NCBI RefSeq assembly: GCF_900177665.1
Contig: NZ_FXAW01000002.1
Location: forward strand, 186,001 to 250,000
From: Marivirga sericea
GTDB lineage: Bacteria > Bacteroidota > Bacteroidia > Cytophagales > Cyclobacteriaceae
Length of the DNA stretch: 64,000 nucleotides
Reading direction: 5' to 3'
Each line of letters opens with the position of its first letter. The first letter of the stretch is position 1. The position numbers and the translations under genes were made by a program. The notes below the pieces were generated by a model, which did not search any database, had not been told where the DNA came from, and worked only from the letters and a program-made list of their open reading frames with translations. Positions 27,540-36,651 of the stretch are shown here, one piece after another.

Positions 27540-27615
27540 TCCCCTTTTGGCTTTAGTCAAAGAACCTTTCAGCTTGATTCTTCATGAGAAGGAACATCAT
27601 ATTGACTAAAAGACA

Positions 27616-28185
27616 TTAGAAATCCAATCGCCTCATTACATGTTCTTCTACTCTTTCGCAGAAGACTTGTGGCTTTAATGTTCTCCAATTTAAGTGTTCA
27701 AATTGCCCTCCGCAGTTAATATAAGTATCTACATTGAACTGTGACCATTCTTCTAGCACAAAGTCACGAAAGTTGACACCCACTATCCATCCCTCTTCCA
27801 CTTCTTCAAACCATTCTTCATAATACTCATCATCCGAACCATGAAAATTCAGAATATTTTCACCTATTAAGATGTATTTGTTGATCCCTTGTAAAATCAT
27901 ATGTTCAATGATATTTCTTTTCAGGTGCATGATGTCATTATGCAAAGTATCATTCCATTCGCCTATCATCTCAATTACAGCAATACCTTGATCGTAGTTG
28001 GCATATAAAATTTTGATATAGAGCGTTTCCGATCCTATCGCATCCCAAGCAGGGTCAATGTAATAGCCGTAAATCGTGTCAGTATATAATTCATAATTAT
28101 ATTCTTTCCCATGAAAGGGGGAAAGCTCATCAGATGAGGAGTCATAGTACTTTAGCCAGTTGTAGTAAGGCTCGATGTGATGCAT
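27616..28185 (-). CDS. Hypothetical protein, acidic/aromatic
   Basis: 189 residues, strikingly rich in Tyr, Trp, Glu and Asp, with no signal peptide or TM segment. Segments such as KILYANYDQGIAVIEMIGEW, HMILQGINKYILIGENILNF and EEGWIVGVNFRDFV suggest an alpha/beta fold. I do not recognise the family. It stands alone, near the inverted repeat pair. Confidence 0.7.
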   Translation of the reverse strand: MHHIEPYYNWLKYYDSSSDELSPFHGKEYNYELYTDTIYGYYIDPAWDAIGSETLYIKILYANYDQGIAVIEMIGEWNDTLHNDIMHLKRNIIEHMILQGINKYILIGENILNFHGSDDEYYEEWFEEVEEGWIVGVNFRDFVLEEWSQFNVDTYINCGGQFEHLNWRTLKPQVFCERVEEHVMRRLDF

Positions 28186-28302
28186 TTTAGGTATTAAGTT
28201 ATAAGTGATAATCGATGAGAAGTAAGAATGCGATTTGTCCGGAAAAAGTTTAAGAAAATCAGTAATTATTCTTTAAAGCGAGGAACTTCAGAGCGGTACT
28301 AC

Positions 28303-29106
28303 TCATTTTCCTCCACTTTCAACAGCTTTCCTAACAGAACCATGTTTTAGTAATAATTTTTTAGCCCCTTCATAATCTATATCCAGCTCCTGCATGATCA
28401 TTTTTGTTCCTCTGTCAACCAGTTTTTCATTGCTTAATTGCATATCGACCATCCGATTACCTTTTACGTGGCCTAATTGAATCATGGCGGTCGTGGATAT
28501 CATATTCAGCACCATTTTTTGGGCAGTTCCTGCTTTCATTCTTGTGCTGCCTGTGACAAATTCTGGACCTACCGGGACTTCAATGGGAAAATCCGAAACC
28601 TCCACCACTTCTGATCGCGGATTGCAAGTAATGCAAGCGGAACTTATGCCATGCTGTTTGGCTATCTGTAAGCCGCCAATCACATAAGGAGTAGTTCCGG
28701 ATGCCGCAATCCCTATCAAAAAATCCTGTTTAGTGATCGCATATCCTTGCAAATCCTTCCAAGCTTGTACTTTATCATCTTCAGCAAATTCCACTGCTTT
28801 TCGAATGGCATCGTCACCTCCGGCTATTAAGCCAATGATTTTGTCATGCCCCACACCAAAAGTGGGAGGACATTCAGATGCATCTAAAATACCTAATCTT
28901 CCACTAGTACCCGCTCCAATGTAGAAAAGACGGCCGCCCGATTGCATTTTCTCAACAATTATTTCTAGTGCTTTCTCTATTTGCGGTAAAGCGTTTTGAA
29001 CAGATATTGCCACCGACTGATCTTCCTGATTGATTCCATTTAGTAATTCATTAATCGAAAGATTCTCCAGATTACTAAAGTTTGATTCTGATTCTGTAAT
29101 GCTCAT
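28303..29106 (-). CDS. murQ: N-acetylmuramic acid 6-phosphate etherase MurQ
   Basis: 267 residues, full length for the family. SIS-type fold; signature YIGAGTSGRLGILDASECPP contains the catalytic Glu (E78), and AEDD follows (E109). MurQ cleaves the lactyl ether of MurNAc-6-P to GlcNAc-6-P, in peptidoglycan recycling. Its ATG overlaps the stop of the upstream sugar kinase gene in an ATGA, so the two are translationally coupled and work in the same route. Confidence 0.95.
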   Translation of the reverse strand: MSITESESNFSNLENLSINELLNGINQEDQSVAISVQNALPQIEKALEIIVEKMQSGGRLFYIGAGTSGRLGILDASECPPTFGVGHDKIIGLIAGGDDAIRKAVEFAEDDKVQAWKDLQGYAITKQDFLIGIAASGTTPYVIGGLQIAKQHGISSACITCNPRSEVVEVSDFPIEVPVGPEFVTGSTRMKAGTAQKMVLNMISTTAMIQLGHVKGNRMVDMQLSNEKLVDRGTKMIMQELDIDYEGAKKLLLKHGSVRKAVESGGK

Positions 29107-29951
29107 TGATGCTGATTTTTATGATAAAGTGTTAAACCTGCTATTGGGGTTTCCATAAAATTACCCGCAGTTAAGTTATTTTTTGTTAAGACCATGCGCA
29201 TAATAGTATTGGCATGAAAAGCCACTCCTCCCACAAAGTGGACCGGTAAATGGGGATGCTGCTCAAATTTCAAAACGGACTTGTTGAGAAATGTTTGAAA
29301 TGCATCCGCGATCATATCAAAGAAGAGTTTTTCTTTTCGATGCATGAAAGCAAACTGAAAAAATTGAGCAAAAAAGCGGTTAGGATAGGGCTTTTGATAG
29401 ATTTGTTCTAAGGCATACTCAAGTGTTACAGCTGGGAATTCACGAGAGAACTCCTTGAGCAGTTTTTCGGGCATGTCATTTTCCAAATAAGCTTTCAGTG
29501 TTTCTTTTCCAATGTAGGCACCACTTCCTTCGTCTCCGAGAGCGTATCCTAGAGAAATCATACTATTGGTAATACGATGACCATCGTAGTGACAGGCATT
29601 TGCACCGGTACCCAGAATGCATATTATTCCTTCTTTATTTCCACAACTGGCTCTTGCAGCGGCAAGCATATCATCTTCCACAGAAATATGTTGACATTTA
29701 AAAAAATCGGAAAAAACTGATTTTATTTTTTCTTTATTTTTCTGCTGACCGCAACCTGCACCGTAAAAATGAATTTCATGTACGTTTTGAAGTGGTCTAT
29801 CTTTAAAATCACTCTCTAGACTCTCTAAAAGCTGTTTATTTGAAATCAAATAGGGGTTTATCCCGCTTGTTTTTAATTGTTCAATGGTATTATCGTCTTT
29901 TAAAAGTCGCCAATCTGTCTTACTGGAACCACTATCTGCTATAAGATGCAT
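29103..29951 (-). CDS. BadF/BcrA-type sugar kinase (GlcNAc/MurNAc kinase-like)
   Basis: 282 residues with the ASKHA ATPase elements: phosphate-1 loop ADSGSSKTDWRL at the start, a phosphate-2 region (CILGTGANACHYDG), DEGSGAYIGKE and the adenosine loop VHFVGGVAFHANT. The family includes N-acetylglucosamine kinases and MurNAc kinases. Coupling with murQ (ATGA overlap) supports an amino-sugar recycling substrate, MurNAc or GlcNAc. Confidence 0.88.
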   Translation of the reverse strand: MHLIADSGSSKTDWRLLKDDNTIEQLKTSGINPYLISNKQLLESLESDFKDRPLQNVHEIHFYGAGCGQQKNKEKIKSVFSDFFKCQHISVEDDMLAAARASCGNKEGIICILGTGANACHYDGHRITNSMISLGYALGDEGSGAYIGKETLKAYLENDMPEKLLKEFSREFPAVTLEYALEQIYQKPYPNRFFAQFFQFAFMHRKEKLFFDMIADAFQTFLNKSVLKFEQHPHLPVHFVGGVAFHANTIMRMVLTKNNLTAGNFMETPIAGLTLYHKNQHQ

Positions 29952-30033
29952 TAATCTTTATAATTATTTTACCGTGTAAATTTAACATCACCTGAAATTT
30001 ATATAACTTAGGAATCAATTAATAGGTAAAGTT

Positions 30034-30393
30034 GTGAAAAAAAGTAAACTGTTAGGGCTTTTGGGACTAGATAAAATTATAGAATCGTTACAAAATTTGC
30101 TAGAAGTACGAATAGCAATGATTAGAGAGGAAGTGGAGGAAACAGTAGCGGAGAAATTAGCGAAAGTTTTACCCCTCCTTTTGGTGGTGGCAGCTTCTAC
30201 TTTGCTGATTATATTTGCTAGTTTGACTTTAGCGTTTTATCTAACCGAAGTATTGGGTAGCTATGTTTATGGATTTGGCTCTGTGGCCTTGGTTTACTTA
30301 GTGATGACCATTATCTTATTTCTATTGAAAGATAGTAAAGCGCTAAAAAAAGTATTTAAGGATTCCATGAGTAAACCCACTAAAGAAGATTAA
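30034..30393 (+). CDS. Holin-like membrane protein (YqjE/phage holin family)
   Basis: 119 residues starting at GTG. An amphipathic N-terminal helix (about 12-45) is followed by two TM helices (about 48-70 and 77-98) and a basic tail, the YqjE/Actinobacterial holin-X arrangement. Usually a housekeeping envelope protein and not a phage one. First gene of a run ending in the PcrB homologue. Confidence 0.75.
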   Translation: MKKSKLLGLLGLDKIIESLQNLLEVRIAMIREEVEETVAEKLAKVLPLLLVVAASTLLIIFASLTLAFYLTEVLGSYVYGFGSVALVYLVMTIILFLLKDSKALKKVFKDSMSKPTKED

Positions 30394-30417
30394 TTTCAAT
30401 TTTTAAATTCAAGAAGC

Positions 30418-30813
30418 ATGAGTAATCAAGAACAGCTATTGGAGAAAAGTAAACGATACGAACAAGATTTGTCAGAGCACTTACGAGAATATTCAGGGAA
30501 AGCTGAGAAATTCGGTAAAAATGCTTTAATGATTGCAGGAGGTGTTTTTTTAGCTTATCAGGCTGTAAAATTATTAACAGGGAGTAAGAAAAGTCGAAAA
30601 TCTCAAGTTTATAAAGAGGTAGATGAAGACGAAAGAGACTATGATGATTCACCACGTTTGATTATCAAAAGAGAGGAAAGTAGTACTGGTATAATGGATG
30701 CGCTCAAAGCTGAGGTAGGAGGGATCCTAGTAGCTATCGCAAGAGATAAAATTCTTGAATTTTTAAGTCAATTAGAAAATAAGGGGTCGGATGACAGAGA
30801 AAAAGAAGCTTAA
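30418..30813 (+). CDS. Small single-TM protein, unknown
   Basis: 131 residues. A charged helix (1-35) precedes one hydrophobic segment (about 36-53, ALMIAGGVFLAYQAVKLLTG), then a basic patch and an acidic stretch (VDEDERDYDD), ending in a second helical region (MDALKAEVGGILVAIARD). Twenty-four nt after the holin-like gene and overlapping the next gene by 23 nt, so part of that operon. YtxH-like in general build; no function assigned. Confidence 0.7.
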   Translation: MSNQEQLLEKSKRYEQDLSEHLREYSGKAEKFGKNALMIAGGVFLAYQAVKLLTGSKKSRKSQVYKEVDEDERDYDDSPRLIIKREESSTGIMDALKAEVGGILVAIARDKILEFLSQLENKGSDDREKEA

Positions 30814-31561
30814 TCAGCTAATAGCTCGAAAAGAGAACGGGAGAAAATTTTTTGCGCTGCTGATTGACCCTGATAAAGTACATGATAGAGCCTCTTTGCA
30901 ACGCTTGGTCAATATGGCCATTGAAAATGAAGTAGATTTTTTCTTTGTGGGAGGTAGTTTGATTGTCTCTGATTCTCTAAGCAGTTGTATCTCCGATATT
31001 AAATCGGCAACAGATATACCGATCATTTTATTTCCTGGAAATAACCAATATATTGATTTGCAATCGGATGCTATTCTTTATCTGTCACTTATTTCAGGTC
31101 GTAATCCTGATTTATTGATTGGCCAGCACGTTTTGTCTGCACCGATATTGAAAAGAAGTAAAATGGAAGTTTGGCCAACAGGCTATATGCTCATTGATGG
31201 AGGTAATAAAACTTCTGTATCTTATATGAGCAATACTAATCCCATTCCTCATGATAAAAGTGATATAGCCGTCAGCACTGCCATTGCAGGTGAGCTCTTA
31301 GGGCTTCAATTGATCTATATGGATGCTGGAAGTGGCGCTGACAAAATGGTTAGTGAGAAAATGATTGCTTCGGTAAAACGAGCTATTGACATCCCCCTAA
31401 TCATTGGAGGGGGTATTGATTCTGTAGGTAAAGCAAAAAGCGCCTGGAAGTCAGGCGCTGATGTAGTAGTTGTGGGTAATGCTATAGAGCAAAACCCACA
31501 ATTATTGATAGAAATGACGGAAGCAAAAATATTGCTCAATCAACAATTATATAGAATCTAG
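30791..31561 (+). CDS. Geranylgeranylglyceryl phosphate synthase family (PcrB-like)
   Basis: 256 residues, a TIM barrel. Key blocks: FALLIDPDKV near the N-terminus, VGGSLIVSDSL, ILFPGNNQYIDLQSDAILYL, YMDAGSGADKMVS, IIGGGIDSVGKAKSAWKSGA. This is the GGGPS family that joins sn-glycerol-1-phosphate to a polyprenyl diphosphate to give an ether lipid; related group II enzymes occur in Bacteroidota. Product in vivo is not known for most bacteria. Overlaps its upstream neighbour by 23 nt. Confidence 0.93.
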   Translation: MTEKKKLNQLIARKENGRKFFALLIDPDKVHDRASLQRLVNMAIENEVDFFFVGGSLIVSDSLSSCISDIKSATDIPIILFPGNNQYIDLQSDAILYLSLISGRNPDLLIGQHVLSAPILKRSKMEVWPTGYMLIDGGNKTSVSYMSNTNPIPHDKSDIAVSTAIAGELLGLQLIYMDAGSGADKMVSEKMIASVKRAIDIPLIIGGGIDSVGKAKSAWKSGADVVVVGNAIEQNPQLLIEMTEAKILLNQQLYRI

Positions 31562-31645
31562 CATTTAACTTGGTAAATGTTGATTACGGAATATTTATGA
31601 TTAAATAGCTTTTAATCGTGCTCAAGTAGTTACCTAAGTACCTGC

Positions 31646-32569
31646 TTAAACGTTCATTAAAGATTCTCTTCTTCTCATTTTCCCAGCAGGGATTCCGAAC
31701 ATCATTTTGAATCTTCGGCAGAAGTATGCAGTATCTTTATATCCCACTTCATGCCCTATATCACGAATACTCTTTTTGGAAGTTCTAAGCAAAGTAACGG
31801 CTTCTTCCATCCGTTGATATTCAATATAGTCTTGAGGATTTATTCCTGTTAGCATTTTAAAGTACTGACCCACATAATCTTCTGAGACATTAGCTACTTC
31901 AGCCAATTTTTTATTGGATAAATCACCTCCTAAATGTTCATTGATGTAATTAAAAATATCAATTAAGCGTGGATCTTTGAAATAGGTACTGTTGGTCGCT
32001 AATTGTTCAACGAATAATTTGTTACGAACAATATGTCTAAATAATTCTACTAATAAATATTCTGTTAGAACTTTTACCATTCTATCAGCACCTGGCTCAT
32101 CGGTATCAAGTTCTTCAAAAATTTTATCATTCAGCGATTTTATAACATCATTGCTAAAAATAAATGGTGGTATATCAAGCGAAGCAAAAAAGTTTACAGA
32201 ATCAAAAACTTTAGCTTCAAAAGAAATATAACTAAAGCTATCTCCGCCCTCTGTTAATAACTCATCATGGGAGATTGAATTGAAATATTCCGCTTTACCA
32301 GTTATGAATTTATCATTGGTAATAGACTCTATTTGGCTTCCTCTTCCATAGGTGATTTGATGTGCTTTTCCTCCGGGAATAAAAGCAAAATCACCTTCTT
32401 TTGCTAAAAGTTTCTCTTCACCAAGAAGGACTTCACCCTTATTGACCCAAATTACTTTATTCTCTACTTCATAGAGATTATTTACAGTTACGGGTTTTTG
32501 AATTTTAATATTCTTTGCTTTAACGAATTTTACGCCTAAAGACTCAATGATTTTGTTGTAATCTTCCAT
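31646..32569 (-). CDS. AraC-family regulator with cupin domain
   Basis: 307 residues. The sensor half carries the cupin loop GDFAFIPGGKAHQITYGRGS; the C-terminal AraC domain reads NKKLAEVANVSEDYVGQYFK and IRDIGHEVGYKDTAYFCRRF, then FGIPAGKMRRRE. Faces the PcrB operon tail-to-tail; no obvious target gene. Confidence 0.9.
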   Translation of the reverse strand: MEDYNKIIESLGVKFVKAKNIKIQKPVTVNNLYEVENKVIWVNKGEVLLGEEKLLAKEGDFAFIPGGKAHQITYGRGSQIESITNDKFITGKAEYFNSISHDELLTEGGDSFSYISFEAKVFDSVNFFASLDIPPFIFSNDVIKSLNDKIFEELDTDEPGADRMVKVLTEYLLVELFRHIVRNKLFVEQLATNSTYFKDPRLIDIFNYINEHLGGDLSNKKLAEVANVSEDYVGQYFKMLTGINPQDYIEYQRMEEAVTLLRTSKKSIRDIGHEVGYKDTAYFCRRFKMMFGIPAGKMRRRESLMNV

Positions 32570-32657
32570 TTTCTTGTTTTATGAATGGATTAACTATAAA
32601 AAGTAAAAATATTGTTTTGAATAATTGTATAAATCTAATGAATAATAGCTTTATATC

Positions 32658-32706
32658 AAAAAAAATAAAAAACGCACAACCTCTATTTATATGTAAGGTT
32701 GTGCGT
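32658..32706 (-). terminator. Rho-independent terminator of the acyl-CoA dehydrogenase gene
   Basis: An 11-bp perfect stem (ACGCACAACCT, 32672-32682 with 32696-32706), a 13-nt loop and, on the minus strand, a T-rich tract (A-run 32658-32671). It is 75 nt past the acyl-CoA dehydrogenase stop. Confidence 0.85.
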
Positions 32707-32780
32707 AGTAACGAAGTTTTTATTGAATTATTTTAAGAATTTGAGATTGAAGATTTAGTCTCTTCACACAAATTTTTATC

Positions 32781-33920
32781 CTATTTCAGAATATTTCTCG
32801 AGATCACAATTTTTTGGATTTCAGATGTACCCTCATAAATCTGAGTTATTTTAGCATCTCTCATTAAACGCTCTACGTGATACTCTTTTACAAAACCGTA
32901 GCCACCATGAACCTGCACTGCTTCAACAGTAGTATCCATCGCCACTTGCGAAGCATATAATTTAGCCATAGCACTTGCTTGAGAGAAATCTTGTTTCTGA
33001 TCTTTCAACCATGCTGCTTTCAAGCAAAGCAAACGAGCAGTTTCAATTTGAGTAGCCATGTCCGCTAATTTAAATGCAATTGCTTGATGTTGGCTAATTT
33101 CCTTACCAAATGCTTTTCTTTCTTTAGAGTATTTCAAGGCTAATTCATATGCACCTGAAGCAATACCTAAGGCTTGTGCGGCAATACCAATTCTACCACC
33201 GTTCAGCGTAGCCATGGCAAAATTGAATCCAAAACCGTCCTCGCCAATTCTGTTCTCTTTTGGAACTTTCATGTCTTGGAACATTAAAGAGTGCGTATCA
33301 GAACCTCTGATTCCTAATTTCTCTTCTTTTTTACCCACTACAAAGCCTTCTGTTTCTCTTTCAACGATTAAGGCATTGATTCCTTTGTGGCCTTTTTCTT
33401 TATCTGTTTGAGCAATTACCAAATAGACAGAGGCACTATTACCATTCGTAATCCAATTTTTGGTACCATTGACTAAGTAATGATCTCCTTTGTCTTCAGC
33501 AGTGGTTCTCTGCGAAGTGGCATCGGAGCCTGCTTCTGGCTCTGATAGACAAAATGCTCCAATAATTTCACCAGTAGCTAATCTTTTTAAGTATTTCTCC
33601 TTTTGTTCTTCTGTTCCAAATTTTTCTATTCCCCAGCAGACCAAAGAATTGTTAACTGACATGGCAACTGAAGCGGAACTGTCAATTTTAGAAATCTCTT
33701 CCATAGCTAAAACATAGGAAACAGTGTCCATACCACCACCATTATACTTTGGATCCACCATCATTCCCATGAAGCCAAGTTCTCCCATTTTTTTAATCTG
33801 CTCAGCAGGAAATTTTTCGTGAGTATCTCTTTCAATTACTCCAGGTAATAAATCGTTTTGTGCAAAATCTCTGGCAGCCGCTTGAACCGCTAGCTGCTCT
33901 TCAGTGAGTTGAAAATCCAT
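32781..33920 (-). CDS. Acyl-CoA dehydrogenase
   Basis: 379 residues, the usual length of short/medium-chain acyl-CoA dehydrogenases. FAD/substrate motifs: GAFCLSEPEAGSDATSQRT and TKNWITNGNSASVYLV; catalytic Glu in IYEGTSEIQKIV (E363). Oxidises acyl-CoA to trans-2-enoyl-CoA with transfer to ETF. Butyryl/short-branched specificity is likely from overall similarity but not certain. Single-gene unit with its own terminator. Confidence 0.95.
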   Translation of the reverse strand: MDFQLTEEQLAVQAAARDFAQNDLLPGVIERDTHEKFPAEQIKKMGELGFMGMMVDPKYNGGGMDTVSYVLAMEEISKIDSSASVAMSVNNSLVCWGIEKFGTEEQKEKYLKRLATGEIIGAFCLSEPEAGSDATSQRTTAEDKGDHYLVNGTKNWITNGNSASVYLVIAQTDKEKGHKGINALIVERETEGFVVGKKEEKLGIRGSDTHSLMFQDMKVPKENRIGEDGFGFNFAMATLNGGRIGIAAQALGIASGAYELALKYSKERKAFGKEISQHQAIAFKLADMATQIETARLLCLKAAWLKDQKQDFSQASAMAKLYASQVAMDTTVEAVQVHGGYGFVKEYHVERLMRDAKITQIYEGTSEIQKIVISRNILK

Positions 33921-33999
33921 CTATAAATTATTTTTTTGTCGTTTCGTTGCAAAAACATTCTGTTCATGCAAAAGTTTTGCAAATATAGGAAAAATCCAT

Positions 34000-34695
34000 T
34001 TAATCCCGACTGCCTAGAAACATCATGACATAGTAGAGCAATGTTACAAGTGAGCCTATTGCTGCTACTAAATAAGTTCTAGCTGCCCATTTTAATGAAT
34101 CTTTAGCCATATCATGCTCTTGTGGGGTAGTAACACCAGAAGTGGTCATCCATGCTAAGCCTCTTTTGCTGGCATCATATTCTACTGGTAAGGTAATAAA
34201 TGCAAATAATGTGAAAATCGTATAACATCCAATTATCACCATCAAGGCCAATTCATAACTGATAATCCCTTGTAAAAAGATCGCTCCAAAAAATAAAGCC
34301 ATAAAAGCGAAATTGATGATTTTTGCACTAACATTTTGGATCGGAACCAATGCAGAACGCAATTCCAAAAATGCATAAGCTTTTGCATGCTGAACAGCAT
34401 GTCCGACTTCATGAGCTGCTACTGCTACTGCAGCTGCAGATCTATGATTGTATACTTCAGAGCTTAAATTCACGGTTTTATTGGCTGGATTGTAATGATC
34501 TGTCAGTTGTCCTTCTACTGACATTACTTTAACATCATATATTCCGTTATCCTTTAACATTTTTTCAGCAGCCTCTCGGCCCGAGATACCAGAGCTCAAA
34601 GTAATTTTGGAATACTTTTTAAACTTACTTTTTAAGCGGGATTGCACAGCATAACTCATGATGCCAAATCCAATTACAATTACAATTAGGAACAT
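34000..34695 (-). CDS. Zinc metallopeptidase, YugP family, membrane-bound
   Basis: 231 residues with TM helices at about 2-18, 125-145, 150-170 and 210-228. The catalytic motif is HEVGH (95-99, AAHEVGHAVQHAKAYAF), and VEYDASKRGLAWM near residue 180 is the family's second signature block. The physiological substrate is unknown. Four nt past the heptose adenylyltransferase gene in the same direction. Confidence 0.9.
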   Translation of the reverse strand: MFLIVIVIGFGIMSYAVQSRLKSKFKKYSKITLSSGISGREAAEKMLKDNGIYDVKVMSVEGQLTDHYNPANKTVNLSSEVYNHRSAAAVAVAAHEVGHAVQHAKAYAFLELRSALVPIQNVSAKIINFAFMALFFGAIFLQGIISYELALMVIIGCYTIFTLFAFITLPVEYDASKRGLAWMTTSGVTTPQEHDMAKDSLKWAARTYLVAAIGSLVTLLYYVMMFLGSRD

Positions 34696-34699
34696 TTTA

Positions 34700-35170
34700 T
34701 TATTGGGTTATTTTATTAATAATATTAGTGGTGGAATAGCCCTCTACTAATTCTATGGTTTCCACTTTTCCACCGTTTGCCATAACGACATCTGCCCCTA
34801 CAATGTTGCTAATATTGTAGTCGCTCCCTTTCACTAAAACATCGGGTTTAAGCTGTTTTATCAAGGTTAAAGGAGTATCATCAGAGAAAAATGTCACCGC
34901 ATCCACAAAGGATAGAGCGGCTATTACTCTCGCCCTTGCATTTTCATTATTAATTGGGCGATTTGGTCCTTTTAATTTGCTTACAGAGGCATCGGTATTT
35001 ATGGCCACAATTAATTTATCACCTTTGGAAGCTGCTTTTTCTAAATAATCTACATGGCCAAGATGCAAGATATCAAAACAGCCATTAGTAAAGACTATTT
35101 TATAATCATTCCAATCTTGTCGTTTGCTTACGAGTTCATTTAATGAAAATATTTTCTCAGCTGTCGCCAT
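34700..35170 (-). CDS. rfaE2: D-glycero-beta-D-manno-heptose 1-phosphate adenylyltransferase (RfaE2-like)
   Basis: 156 residues from ATG 35170 (MATAEKIF). Nucleotidyltransferase motif FTNGCFDILHLGHVDYLEKA, followed by GDKLIVAINTDASVSKLKGP, VKGSDY and EGYSTTNII, matching the stand-alone adenylyltransferase domain of HldE. It converts heptose-1-P and ATP to ADP-heptose for LPS core; the kinase half must be elsewhere. Overlaps the end of the LPG-synthase-TM gene by 14 nt. Confidence 0.9.
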   Translation of the reverse strand: MATAEKIFSLNELVSKRQDWNDYKIVFTNGCFDILHLGHVDYLEKAASKGDKLIVAINTDASVSKLKGPNRPINNENARARVIAALSFVDAVTFFSDDTPLTLIKQLKPDVLVKGSDYNISNIVGADVVMANGGKVETIELVEGYSTTNIINKITQ

Positions 35171-36179
35171 ATATTTCATCTGCTTTTCTTTTGGGTATAA
35201 TCATACTGATAAATAAGGAGGCAGTTCCTACTACCATTATTGCAATGGAGTTGCTGCTGTGAAGCAGAAAAGCGAAGGTTATCCCTTCTTTTTCTGATAT
35301 GCCATACAATAGAAGTCCTGCACTTACCAAATAATGGAAAGCACCTATTCCTCCTTGAACTGGTGTAGCCATTCCTAATCCGCCCAATACTAAAATTATA
35401 AAACCCGCTGAAATACCCAAGTCTGCAGTTGAGTTCATGCTGAAAAACATAACGTAGGTCATCAAGAAATAACAAACCCAAATCCCTATTGTAGCCACCC
35501 AAAATGAGGATTGGCTTTTTAATTTTTTTACAGAGGTAATTCCCTCAACAAGCTGTCTTAAAAACGCGGTAAGCTTATTATAATATTTATTTTTTCGTAA
35601 AAAAGTCTGGTTTTTTTTCAAAAAGAAGAAGATGACAATGGCCACTATGAGAAAAGTAATACCTATAGCTAAGAGAGTGAAGAAATTTTCTTCCAACCCA
35701 GTTGCCTTATCCAAGAATAAATTCAAAAAGAATTCATTTAGTCTTTTGAACTCAAGAATTAACGTAATGCCTATGATAATAAGTAGACAAATCAAATCAA
35801 AAACTCTCTCTGTGACCACACTTCCGAAGCCTCTGCTGACCGATACGTTGTCTGTCTTTTTTAAAATGCCACAGCGAGAAACTTCGCCCATTCTCGGCAC
35901 TACAAAGTTGGCAAGGTAGCCCACCATTACTGCTAAAAAAGTTCTTGAGCTTTTAAGTTTATAACCCAATGGTTCTAATAACATATTCCATCTCCAGGCT
36001 CTCAAGAGATGGCTAAACATGGCCAAGGCAATGGACAGATAAACCCAGGTGAAGTTAGCTTTTCGAAATTTGGCTAACATGTCTTTGAAATCTACATCCT
36101 TGTAGAGATACCAAAAAAGAAATACGGCTATCGCGAGAGAGAGCGTATATTTTAGAAATGATAGCAGCCCCTTTCTCAC
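35157..36179 (-). CDS. Lysylphosphatidylglycerol synthase TM-type (UPF0104) flippase-like protein
   Basis: 340 residues with eight or so TM helices. The motif AFLAVMVGYLANFVVPRMGE (residues about 81-100 with RxGE) and the late GGLGMATPVQGGIGAFHYLV are signature blocks of the AglD/UPF0104 family, which moves or modifies lipid-linked substrates. No MprF aminoacyl-transferase domain is attached. Start codon 3 nt after the panD stop; overlaps the adenylyltransferase gene. Confidence 0.9.
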   Translation of the reverse strand: MRKGLLSFLKYTLSLAIAVFLFWYLYKDVDFKDMLAKFRKANFTWVYLSIALAMFSHLLRAWRWNMLLEPLGYKLKSSRTFLAVMVGYLANFVVPRMGEVSRCGILKKTDNVSVSRGFGSVVTERVFDLICLLIIIGITLILEFKRLNEFFLNLFLDKATGLEENFFTLLAIGITFLIVAIVIFFFLKKNQTFLRKNKYYNKLTAFLRQLVEGITSVKKLKSQSSFWVATIGIWVCYFLMTYVMFFSMNSTADLGISAGFIILVLGGLGMATPVQGGIGAFHYLVSAGLLLYGISEKEGITFAFLLHSSNSIAIMVVGTASLFISMIIPKRKADEIYGDS

Positions 36180-36182
36180 TGA

Positions 36183-36530
36183 TTAACTGAGTTTATTGTT
36201 AGCATCAGGAAAAATAAGAGATGGTTTGAACGATTTTGCTTCTTCAAAATCCATTTGGGCATACCCAATTATAATCACAATGTCACCTACTTGTACCTTT
36301 CTTGCAGCAGGTCCATTTAAGCATACCATTCCTGAGCCTCTTTCGCCTTTAATAACATAGGTCTCCAATCGCTCACCATTGTTGATGTTCACAATTTGGA
36401 CTTTTTCATTTTCTATCAAGTTAGAGGCTTCCATCAAATCTTCATCAATGGTGATGCTTCCAACATAGTGTAATTCTGCTTGAGTTACTTTTACTCTGTG
36501 AATTTTAGATTTACAAACTTCAATTAACAT
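36183..36530 (-). CDS. panD: Aspartate 1-decarboxylase PanD
   Basis: 115 residues, typical length for the proenzyme. The self-cleavage site is Gly24-Ser25 ([11 protein letters not shown]), yielding the pyruvoyl group; [12 protein letters not shown] is conserved before it. Produces beta-alanine for pantothenate. Next to panC (122 nt), although they may be separate transcripts. Confidence 0.95.
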   Translation of the reverse strand: MLIEVCKSKIHRVKVTQAELHYVGSITIDEDLMEASNLIENEKVQIVNINNGERLETYVIKGERGSGMVCLNGPAARKVQVGDIVIIIGYAQMDFEEAKSFKPSLIFPDANNKLS

Positions 36531-36651
36531 ACTATACGCTTCAAATTGGGGTGCAAAGTTATGAAATTAAATACAGCCTATTAGGCAATTGCAAGAGATA
36601 AATTTATATCAATGCTTTATTAAGTGCCTAATGGTACTTTATTAACTGTAA

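Noticed and set aside
31599-31617. GATTAAA/TTTAATC hairpin after the PcrB-like gene as a terminator
   Set aside because: Seven AT-rich pairs without a T-run; too weak to support.
35176-35502. Extra 108-residue ORF on the minus strand
   Set aside because: It lies wholly inside the UPF0104 gene in another frame and has no family features.
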